Below are positions 25,201 to 37,200 of a stretch of 64,000 bases of DNA, piece after piece (the stretch's first letter is position 1; every line of letters starts with the position of its first letter). The position numbers were made by a program, and so were the translations under genes. The notes below the pieces were generated by a model. It saw only the letters and a list, made by a program, of their open reading frames with translations. It was not told the origin of the DNA and did no database searches. The stretch is from assembly GCA_905147135.1 (NCBI GenBank), contig LR990061.1:8160026-8224025 (forward strand). Direction: 5' to 3'. The stretch is from Blastobasis lacticolella (taxonomy: Eukaryota > Arthropoda > Insecta > Lepidoptera > Blastobasidae).

Positions 25201-28200
25201 CTCACTGGATCCATTTCGTGCGATAAAGGTGTCTACCTTCAATTCGAGACCGTCTACCCGCTCCTCACAAGATTTCATCTGCGCTCGTAGATCCTGGAAC
25301 TGGTCCCGAAATGCCTTAAGCTCCCGCCTTGTCTCACGCAACTCGTCACTTATCCGACGCAGCTCGATACCTAGCGACGGCTGCTGCGATTCCACCGTAG
25401 TAATTTCGCTTTCCTGACTGGCGACAGTGACACCCGAGTGCACAACACTGTCATGCTCCGTGACCGACGCATCCATGCCCTGCGTTGGTGCAGCCTTATT
25501 TTCCGCCGGCAGCCTAGTCTTACAGTCCAGGCATATCCACGACTCCACCGGCTCCCCTTCGGGTACCGCGACGCAGGTTCGGTGCGACACCCTTGCGCAT
25601 TTGCTACACGCAATATTAGTGCCTTCCGCCGACGACATGAACTTGCCACACTCGTTGCACATTGGCGCCATGATTTTCGTTAGTTTTAGATCGTTTTAGT
25701 AGGTTATTTATTGCAATTTAATTATTTTTAATGTAAAATGTGAATTTGTATGTACCGTCGTTTTATATTATATTACTTGTATTTGGTTTTATTTCCACTT
25801 TACAGCTTGTCCACTACACTGAAAGTAACGCACACTTTATATGTTATTAAGCGTTGGTTAAATTAGCTAACAGAAGCTAAATGTATTTATTATTTGCACT
25901 TTAACTATTTTTTAAATGAGGAACTCGATATTATTGCTGCGACTAGTGCAGAATCTGCGGGTATAAACAACGTTACATTTAGGAATAGGTACTACACATC
26001 AAAATATGAATATTTTCTTTAAAAATTGAACATCAGTAAGTAACAAGAACTTGTATTTTGTATGGCAAAAAATTTCATCACCAACAATGTTGCGTCCTAA
26101 GATAACACAAAGCAAAATTGAAATTCTTTCGGAACAGGGTGACATAATGATTTGTCCCAATTCACACTCTAGTCAAGTTTATTAACAACACTGTGTTAAC
26201 ATACAATATATCGTTATAAAATAAAATATTAAAACTGAATTTAAACAAAGTTTTGCAACCAAACCGTGGTATTATTGTAATATCACGTTTTCGTTGAAAA
26301 CCAAGAGCACCTTGCAGGTCGCGTGAGCAGTGACCACTGTATTGTTACGTTGTTGAAATAAAATACCCCGAAGTAAAAGACAATGTAACACCGCGATATA
26401 ACACAGTTGCGATGTCTCTTTTCGCATAACTTTTCGTAAAAAGATACCGCGTCTTTGAAGAAAATAGAATCCGACACGGCGGTTCTAATCAGAAATAAAA
26501 AATATTTTGATTTTTTCAACTTGTCACGTTATTGAAGCAAAGAGGCGATGTATTTTGATATGTACTTGTTATACATGCAACACCCTGACCTGTATCAGAA
26601 ATTAAACTTCATCATTTCAATTTCTGCCCGGCCGGGAATCTAACCCGGAACCTCTACGTGGCAGACCGGTATGTTAACCAACTGAACCACTCAGGTTGCC
26701 TAGGTTTTCTTAGCTAAGCTCTTTATTAATGGGAATTGGGCGCACCAGCCCTTAAATACCTAAAGCCGTGTATGTAAGTATCTATTCATAGACAAGGAAT
26801 GCCTATCTACCTTATTTTAGTAATACGTCATACTGACATCCCGTCAACAACTTTCAGTTTACCGCTTCGAATACCAGCATCTAGAAAAATGGTCCAAAGT
26901 GGACATAGCGACAGCTATTTTAGAAAACGCGTACGATTTTGATGGTCCAGTCTCCCCTGGCTGCGATTATGCACCGAACGAAATTCGCATCAACTTCGAT
27001 CACCACTACCAGAAACCGGGGACCAGCGGCTACGTCCTGGGTTGGGGTCACAAGGAAAAATGGAGACAGGTTAATTCATTTTTAAGTCCAAAACCCGGTC
27101 ATTGAGACTACCAAGAACTGGTAGTTCCAGAAATTGTCATTAATACAATTTGAAATATTCGAGAATCGAGCCTATCTCAAGGCCGGCAGCGCATTTGCGC
27201 CTCCGTCGGTGTAGAGGTAGGTTGAGGGTAGAGGTTGCACCTCTCTTGCTTGCTAAAAAATTTCAATAAGAATATAACAGATTTCCATTTATGATATCAA
27301 AAAAGTAGTACCTATCTATCCGTATAAAAAGTATTCTTTATTTATAATTTTTAAGCAGATTTTTTACATTTTGTGTGACACCCTTGTCGAAGGGGTTGGT
27401 GCTATTCTTCCGGACACCATATGAATTCTATAAAAATTACATTAGGTAAGTAAGATAAGGAAAAAATTTAAGTTTGGATCAACTGGCTCTTATTATACGC
27501 GAAGAAAGTGTTCCCGCTGTATTGCTAAGATAAGAGCTAGTAGATTTGGCTACTATATATATATATTTTTCCAACAGTATACAGAGTGTAAAAAGACCGC
27601 TAGCATTAATTGAAACCTCATAGTTTAGGCACAAATCAAGATTCATTTAAAAAAATGTTGTATTTTTGTACCAAAAAATATCAAGTATCGATAACTACCT
27701 CGTTCACAATTAATATAGACTAATAGAAGTTCAAATTTAAGTTGAAATAAATCCACTTTAACAATGTAAAGCGTGCAGGCCGGCCGGCCGCGCGGGGTCA
27801 GTGGCCACTGGTCACGTGGGCGAGCGAGAGGCGTGCGCCGGACGATGTACATTGCGCGTCGCAATTAATTATTTATTTGATGTAGCGAAATTATGAAGTC
27901 ATTTCCGCGGGTATGTCTATTTGTGAAAGTGGTACAGTTTCATGGGGAGAATATGGGGTTTCAATTAATGCTAGCGGTCTATTTTACACCCTGTATAGTA
28001 GGTACCTATCATGACCCAAAATTCAGTAGGATACTATCTACCTGTATTATTCAATATGGATTTTCGACATGAAATATTCAATATCTTAATGCCAAGACGC
28101 TGGTTTTCTCTATTTTCGACACGTTCGCTCTTAATTTGCCAACGTAAATAAATAAATAAAACTCATTAAGCCGAAAATCTTTCGACTCGAGGCGAGCGGT

Positions 28201-31200
28201 TCAAAAGCAGTGCCCCTGATTCCTAAGTTGTTGATTTAATACAACTCAGCTAGGTGTACCATGATCTTAATCTGACTCGCACTCTGATGAAGCACAACGC
28301 CTACTTTAGTAAGTGTATTTCCTAGTACACAAAATTAGGTTTTTTACACTACTCAGTGACAAGCGAAAAAACAGAGTAACTAATTAGGTTTCATGGTTAC
28401 ATGTAACAATAATCTACACTGCAGGTGAGTTTTCATTGCGAGGACTAAGATTATATTATGCTTGTGCTTACTGCAGGCTACTATATTCTTCACACAGCAA
28501 CACAATGCCAATATTGTTACTTGCAGAACTAGATAAGACTGTTGTCACCATCTAGGCGGTCTGTTCAGGCTTTACCAAAAGGCCTACCACTGATAAACTT
28601 TGAATCAAGTTCCGTAGTTTCTATGCTTATCTTTAAAGGAAAGTTTTATCAGAGACTTCGTTAAAATTACCTACTAACTTTCGTTTATTTTCAAGCGAGA
28701 GGATGAGACAGACTTGAACGTTGAAACATTGAAGTACGCTCCACTAAAGATTGTTGATAATTCTGTCTGCAAGAATGCTTATTCTGAAATAGTACCGAAG
28801 GCATACCCCAATATAATTGACAAGTACATGTTTTGCGGAATGAATAAAGGTGACATGGACGACCTAGGGGAAGTTGTGACCAAAGCTAATGACCCCCAGT
28901 ACCCGTATACCTTGGTAGACCATTGCAAATATGGCCCATTTAAGCCAGAGGTCAGTACCAGCTTTCTTTAATCGCCACACTTTCTTACTACCTTTTATAA
29001 TCATCATTAATTTGGGCCTCTAGTCCCTATAATTTTTTTTTAATTGCATCGCAATGTCAGTTTGAAACGTTTTTGTTAAACGAACGAAGTACATTAGTGG
29101 ACTCGTGGCCCTGGTTGTGCTCCCACGCCTGAGGTCTGCCTTGACCATGATCCAGGATTTCGCAGATCAGGCAATTACAGTGGAGCGACTGCCTTCTGAC
29201 CTCCGTGATTGTGTTAACAAGGGAACAAATTGGATCGTAGCTACACATTCAGTTGAACAGTATCGCCGCCTCCGAGTTTGTAAGATATTTCACTCATTCT
29301 GTTCCCACGTTATGCAAGGGAAGTAAAACCGTTCACCCCCACTGAGCCCCGCATGTGGAGGTAAGATCATCATTATTGGCCTTAAACATCTATTGTAGAT
29401 GATAACAGCGTTATCGTTAGGGGTTTGTGTACGGCACTTTCTCTGATGGCTGTAGAGCCCTACACGGGAAAAACAGATTTGGTTACACAGTGAACAGTTC
29501 CCCATCTTATTTTATAGTTTCTCCCCCACCGCTCCTCTTTTCTCTTGTCTTTCCCAGCTTTTTTGAGAACACCACTGATCTGATCAGTGAATGTTTTTCT
29601 GAGTCGTCCTCTTAAGGGTCGGTTTTGACGACCTGAGTGGTTCAATGGTCAACATGCCGGTCTGCCACGCAAGAGGTCCTGGGTTCGATTCCCGGCCGGG
29701 CAGAACTTGAAATGATGAATTTTAATTTCTTTTACGAGTCTGGGTATTCTATGTATAATAAGTATGTATTTAAAAAGGATTTAAGTAGTATATCAGTTAT
29801 CTAGCATCCATCTTTGCTTAGTTTGGGGCTAGATGGCGCTGTGTAAATTTGTCCATGAATATTTATTTATTTATTTATTTTTTCCAAATTCGCGCTATAC
29901 CTATACCTCTTTCGTCAATCTTCTTTCATCCATTCGCTCTACATGCCTGAACCATCTCTTAACATCCGTTCCTCAAGATATGGGTACTATTTAGTTAACA
30001 TTTCCTCGTATAATTCTCTGTAAACATTACAGTGCAGAGAAGGTAGGGATGGAGAAAAAGGAATGCCGATGCCTACCGACGCAGCCAAATTCGCCAGTTA
30101 CCATAAAGATCTTACTCGAAAGCAAAACGAAAACCGTACATTTATATCGAGAAGATATCCAGGAATATGCCAGGTATGTAGCCAACGCATCTACCTAGTA
30201 CACACTTACACAACGGTTAATCCTGGTTTCTGCCGGGGTATGCGCTTGCCTACTTGATCCAAAGGGCACCCCACGGGGCTTTTTTCCTAATACCGGCAGG
30301 TAGGACCGGATCTGGAGCCCTATGCCTGATAGCTCGTCTCGAATTGAGCGGTTTTTAATATTTATTTTCGTCATGAAGAATACGATATTTTTATACATGA
30401 TGCTGATTTTCCATATTTTTGGACCGTAGGTACTCTTACGGTGTTACCACTGTAATATTAAAAATACTGAATTTTTCATGTCGAAAATCATAATGGAGAG
30501 CCGTTCGAATCGATGCGAGCTACTAAAACATAGAGCCTCTGATCACCGCCTTGTCCGTGCTTCTGTGTCTGTATGTAAATCTTAGGCTTGAAAGAAACAG
30601 TCCGATCAAATCCACTCCAAGTCATAGCGGTCGCTGAAAAGTTTCAGTTCTTCCGACGACGCAATCAGCTGACGCACCCTACGAAATGTGGTTGAAACAC
30701 TGTCTTCTGCTGAACGCAGAGTAAAGACAAATAACCATTTCCTCATAGAGGTCAGACCCTAACAAGTGAATGTATGCGGATATGGTATGGCGGCCCTTCG
30801 TAGTTCTAACAGATGCCATCAACTAGCGAAACCGAGCGTCCAGTGTAATCACTAAGCAGCTTGGAAGGAGACACAAGCTGGCAAAACGTTATTCTTAATT
30901 CGAGGATTTTCGTCAAGATTGAGGACTTGGATGGCCGGTTGTAGACTTTATTTGTAGGTTCCTTGACCGCAGCGGGACAATCACTATTCTAAGCCAAACT
31001 GACGCCCGACTTCGGCTGACGAACAGCCTGACATCAGCCTAGACTTCGATCATGGCGTAGGCGTTCCTTATCGCTCTTGACTCAGAGCGATGTCAAACTA
31101 TGGCTCGATTCTTGCTTGGGCCTTCCTAGGTACCTCGTATCTCTAGGGATCACGCAGTAAATGATAAACTCTGTCGAATTATGGTAATTCTTAACGAAAG

Positions 31201-34200
31201 TCATTATTCATGACGACTGGAGAAGTTCAGTGGTCCCGAGTTCAATTTTCGGCCGGGCAGAAATTGTAAGGAAGAATTTTAATTTCTGTTACGGGTCAAG
31301 ATGTCATTTGTGTAATAAGAATCAAATTAAAAGTATAAACTCAGTTTATTAGTTGTCTAGCAACCATAACACTAGCTTTGCTCACTTTGGGTCTAAATGG
31401 CGCTGTGTGGATTTTCCAAGCATACCTATCTATTTGTTTATTTTATTTTTATTTGTTTTGTTACAGAATGACCACGGAGGTCCCTTCGTAAGCTGGATAG
31501 GAGGGCGCGAACATTTAATAGGCGTTGCATCAGTATTCAAGATAGATGACAATTCTGATTGCGAAGCTCCTTTCCTTTTCACGAGCACATACTGTAATTC
31601 ACAATTTCTGCACTGCCTCTTGACCCAAAACAAACGAGAGCTATCACGAAGACAATTCGACGAGGCGGTAATGAGTGGAAATGTAACAAAACATTACGTA
31701 GAATTAAATAGAGTAACCTATATTTATAATGGTACTGATCAAACTACGCCGCAAGTAATTAAGGAAACTGAAATAGTGCCATTGAAAGATGCTCCCGAAC
31801 AAAGTGAATTTGCTTCAATGGATTGGAATGTGAAAGACATCTTTAAAAGTAAAGAAAATGACAAACAGTCTGAAACATCCGGTGTTAATAACACTCTACC
31901 AGTACCAACGCAAAACAGTACAATAAACAATTTAAACGAATCGAGCACTGAACCAATAAGTTATAATGCGACTGGTAACTTCAGCCTTGCAAATAGTAGA
32001 AAACATGATCAACAATATGCAACTCCATCAACTGAAAATTTTTATAACAAGGTTCTGTAAGTTTACATTTATTCCTTTACAGCAGGACTTCCCCAACCAG
32101 AAAACACGGCCCTTGTGGGCGTGTAATAAAAAATGTCCAGGGGGCTTCTCTCGCATTGATCGATGTACAACACAAACGCAATTCTACCTATTCGCGATAA
32201 GTCAGCCAGTCCCAGGTCCCCAGCGTTGTGGAATAGCGAATCTGGTAAATCGCAGCAGTTGTGTGGAATTAATATTGTGTAGAATCGCGAACAGAAAGAA
32301 ACGCATTTGTGTATAATTGAAGACTGTGTGGAATAAATAATGTGTTGAAAATCAGTTGTGCGGAATCCATATTGTGTAGAATCGCGAATAGGTAGAATTG
32401 CGTTTGTGTTGTACATCGATCAATCCTATTTCTCATGCCCCTTACAACTACAATAAGCAACAAAACTAGCAATGTTTTCATTGTTGTGTTCAGGTTTGAA
32501 AGATAAGTTAGCCAGCGCAGTTACAGGCATGAGGCATTTCATCTCAGTCCCCACAGTGATAACGCACCTGCGGTTTTGCATATCTGTTTCCTGCAACCTA
32601 AATGCATGAATCGTAGATGTTATAGACGACAGTGACCGCTTACCATCAGGTGGGCTATCTGCTCGTTTGTTACTGCGTAGTATAAAAAAAGCATCTGAAT
32701 TTGTCCGCAAGATATTTTAAATTATGATAAAGTTATGCAAATTCCAAAAGTTCGAGCTCCCAATGTTTTTTATTAATAATTATTTTTATGTTTACGTACT
32801 TTCATTTAACCAGCCAAAGTTGTAATAATTCTATTGTTTAATTGGCTAAGGGCTGATTTTTTAATCCTCATGTAAAATTTTACTTCGATAAAGTAACATA
32901 CCTACTACCAAACAAACTGTCCTAGGCAATTCTTAACTTTAGTAAGAAGTAATGATATCTACGATATCATATTAGTCACATGCATATTAACTTATCAGAC
33001 TGTTAAATTTTATCTGAAGATTGTCAATCGGCCTTTAGTTACCTACTTGTCCTACAATCACGCATTTTTTTAGATATTGCTAGTGTCTTGTTAGGCACTA
33101 GCCGACTTTTTCGAATTTACGTTCGCTTTTGTCTCTCTCTGCAGTCGGTCCCTCATGACTGAGGATCGTGGTCTGATGAGCACATCTTCGAGCGCACGAA
33201 ATGTCTCCAACCGCTCCTTCCAACGCCAGCCTCACCGCGTCGCAAAATCTGTTGGATGGCGCAACCTTTAACTGATCGGTCCATCTAGTTGGTGACCGTC
33301 CTCTTAACCTCATTACTCCGTCTCATTAAATGACCGAAAAATGCACGGATCTGTTGGAGGCAAATGGTTGATAACCTCGTTTTGATTTTCAACTGATCGA
33401 GAATTGACATGTTTTTTTTGTGCGTTTGGCGGTCCAGGGAATCCTTAGCATTCTCCTCCAACACCACATCTCGAACGCTTAAATTCTCTGCCTTTCTATG
33501 GTCTTATCATGGTCCAAGTTTCAACTCTATACAGAAATATTGGAAACACTAGAGCTCGGACTAGACGCATTTTGGTGTTTGTTTTTATGCCTCTGTTTTT
33601 CATTATTTTGGTAAGGGACGTCATAGCATCTTTTGCCATAGCAATCCTACGCTTTATTTCCTGCACACAGCTGCCATCGTTGTAAATCATGCATCCGAGG
33701 TAAATCATCTTATCGACAACTTCGACCCCTTGTATGCACAGGGGGCTGAAGAGCTGACCTTGGCTCAATTATCATTAACTTGGTTTTGCTTCTGTTGATA
33801 GACAGTCCCAAGGCCTCACTTTCGGTCTCCAGTTTCTGCAACAGTTGTTTCATTTCCTCTACAGATTCAGCTAGTAGCACAGTGTCATCGGCGTACCTCA
33901 GATTTGTTATCTTCCGACCTCCCACTGAAAATCCTCCTTCCCACTGCTCCATCGTTTTCCGAATTATAAATTCACTGTATATATTAAAGAGGTGATAGAA
34001 TACAGTCCTGCCTCACTCCTTTTTTGATTTGGAACACATTAGAACAGTCGGTGTCAATCCTAACAAGAGAGCGGTTAGACGTGTAAAGGCTTGCGACGAG
34101 ATGTACAAGATGCTCAGGCACCCCCATCTTTCGGAGAATTTCCCAAAGCCTGTCCCATCGGACACAATCGAAAGCCTTAGCATAGTCGACAAAGCACAAA

Positions 34201-37200
34201 ACAACCGGACAGTTGAACTCCCTGCTTTTATCAATTATTTGTCGAACATTAAGGATTTGCTCTCTGGTGCCCTTGCCTTTGACAAAGCCTGCCTGTTCCT
34301 GAGGAATTTGGTAATTCAGGTAAAATTGGAGCCAAAGATTCAAAATGTGCAGAAGTATCTTGCTAGCATGAGAAATCAGTGTAATGGTCCTGTAGTTATA
34401 ACAATCAGTTTTACGGCCTTTTTTGTAAAGTGGTATAAATACCGATTCTGTCTAATCAGCCGGCCATCTTCCTGTCTTCCAGATGATATTGCAGATGCGG
34501 GTTAGTATATCTGTTCCCTTTTCTCCGAGACTTTTTATTAGTTCAGCAGGGATCCCGTCACTTCCTGGAGACTTCCTGTTTTTTAGTTTGATTGCTGCTT
34601 CTACCTCTGACACCAGCACGTCCGGTTTATAGTTTGCCAACGAGTCTAGGGTACTTGATTCCATGGGTGTTCCAGTATCATACAGATTAGCACAGTATTG
34701 TTCCCAGCGCTTCAAGATCTTGCTCGTTTCCGTTACAGGGTTCCATCCACATCTTCAACGACGTTGGATGATGTTCTGGGTTCTCATAAGTCCCCTGACT
34801 TTCCGAAGAAGGTCTTTCGTCTCATTATTTGTCGCGTTGTGTTCCAACTCACAACAGATTATGTTTATTTGAGGATCTTTATCGTTCCTACAAAGTCGTT
34901 GAATTTCACGACTCTTAAGCAACTTGAGATCTGTGTGAACTTAAAGACTGTTATAATTGTACCATAATACTTTGTAAGGTTGTAATTTTGGCAAATAAAT
35001 TAATATTATTATACTGTATAAGATCGTCCGATGTCACAAGACTTGCTTCCTTGAATGCTCGTCGCCCCAAAATAAGTTAAGCGGTATCTGCTGATATGTA
35101 TTCCCTCATCGCAGATTTTGGAAGTACGTTGTCTCTAACGGTGTCCACTATAACTTTCTTTAGATTTCTCCAAGCAGTGTTGCCTTTATTAGGATCGTCA
35201 ATTTGCGCTCCACAGCAATCTCAAATGGTAGTGTTTGTGACAGATGACCTCAATCTGGTCCGGATCATGATATAGTCGATCTGGTTTCTGCACCGACCGC
35301 CGGACGAAATCCAAGTATATAAGCGCCTAACATGGTGCCTGAAACATGTATTTAGGATGGTTAAGATATTCTTCGCTGCAGAACTGCAGGAGGCGCTCAC
35401 CTCTTTCGTTTCTAGTTCCCATACCAAACTTTCTAACAACGCGTCGTAAATTATCACCAACACCAACTTTTGCGTTGAGATCTCCGATAATAAGAGTGAC
35501 TTCTCTTTTATGTATTTCGGCCAATGTTTCCGCCAGACTACAATAAAATTGCTCCATACCTTCCTCTGTCGATTGCGATGTAGGAGCATACACCTGTATG
35601 ATATTTAGTTTGCAAGGCACTGTATTGACTTCCAGGGAAATTAGACGATCACTGATAGGTTTGTAGCCGAGTACACATTTTTCGATTTGTGGTGATACTA
35701 TAAAGGCTGCTCTCGTCTGATGGTCCTGAGCTGTAGATCTTATTTCGGTTAGCCGTAACAAAATGGCCCGTCGTTCTCCAGTGAGTTTAACTAATCCCAA
35801 TATATGCAAGTTCTTTCGGTTCATTTCATCTTCAACGTTTCCTAGTTTCCCGTGTTGATTAAGGCCGCGCACATTTCACGTGCCAATGCGATGAGAAGCC
35901 CTTCCAGATATTTTATGGGCTGCACCAGTCGTTGTTCCATACGCCGTCTGGTGAGATGCGTGCGCACTACCGGTCGCATACTTCACACCATCTGTCCCGG
36001 GCAGATGGCGCCGGGAGTCAGCCGGATCGCAGAACATACTCGTCGCATTAATTCGTGTCCTCGACATATATTCATAGGAAAATAGTGCAGTGGTTTCCCA
36101 TTGCCTTCTGCACTAGGTCTTTTGGGGTTATTGAGACCCACAGGCCACTGAAGCCTCTTCCAACAAGTTGCCCAGTCGGGGGTTTGGTTATACCGCCAAT
36201 GCTGGGTCGTCAGAGCCTCGTTCGTTGTCTAGCAGGGAGCACCACGGCAGCATATATGTAACCTTCGTCCTTCGGCGCGTGCAGGTGAGGTTGACAATTG
36301 GGTCGGAAATGATGTTTTACTTCAACCTCTCCTTACTCCCCTGGCTTTTGTACAATAATGCAATCTTTTATATTACCTAAAATGCCAAATACCAACCTAC
36401 CTGCGCGCATCGTATACCTATTAGTTTAGGTAGGTTAAGAGAGGTAGGGCATAGCGGGGTATCTCGTTCGAATTGGAGCCGCCCGACTGGGGAATTACCT
36501 CCACCTTACAGAATATCGCAGCTAAATAATACTCTTTTAAATAGTATTGTGTTTCTGCCGGTGAGTAAGGTTTCCAGTGCTCCATGGGGTGGGGATTTGG
36601 GGAACCCTGGCTTTGGCAGTGGAGTGGCATTTGCTTTTTGCTGCCAGAGCAACGTGTTATAGAGGTGGGCAACGGCTTAGCGATACTCTTGGTGTTGCTA
36701 ATGTCTATAGGCAGTGGTGACCACTTTCCATCAGGTGGCCCGCTTGCCTGTTTGCCTACCGTATGACATAAAAAAAAAGAAAAGGTCACTTATTTACAAA
36801 GGTCAAATATTGCTTTCTTACATATTTTAGTACCAACAGGTGACCTGATTGCTAGTTTGCCTCCCGCAGCTTTTGTTACTGCTTGTTCGTATTAAAAAAT
36901 GCGGGTAGCCACTATCAGGCTACTACAGTCCTTTGTAATTTCATAACGCCCGGGGCGTCTTCGTTTGCGTGGATTCATTTTAATGAACTCTACCCCTATC
37001 CTTACAATAACCGTTTTTTCTGTTCGTATGTTTCTCTGTTGGTCCGACCGCTACGAAACGTCGTTATGTGTAACATTTTAATTTAAAAAAATATTTTGGG
37101 GTTAATGTTCCTTGACCGTGATCCAGGATTTGGTAGATCAGATAATGTGTAACATTTTAATGTTTTTCAATAAAAATGATTCGGTTTTCAGCCGCATGAA

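Larger units (their letters stand above)
27175..31522 (+). repeat. Left arm of 4.35-kb inverted duplication (source copy)
   Basis: Its reverse complement occupies 44068-48423. Paired coordinates sum to about 75590-75598 throughout, with a few small indels. Contains intron 4, exon 5, intron 5 and the first 56 bp of exon 6. Confidence 0.95.

Noticed and set aside
29628..29705. Possible tRNA gene on the plus strand
   Set aside because: Repeated with a constant non-tRNA body at five sites; SINE family A head.
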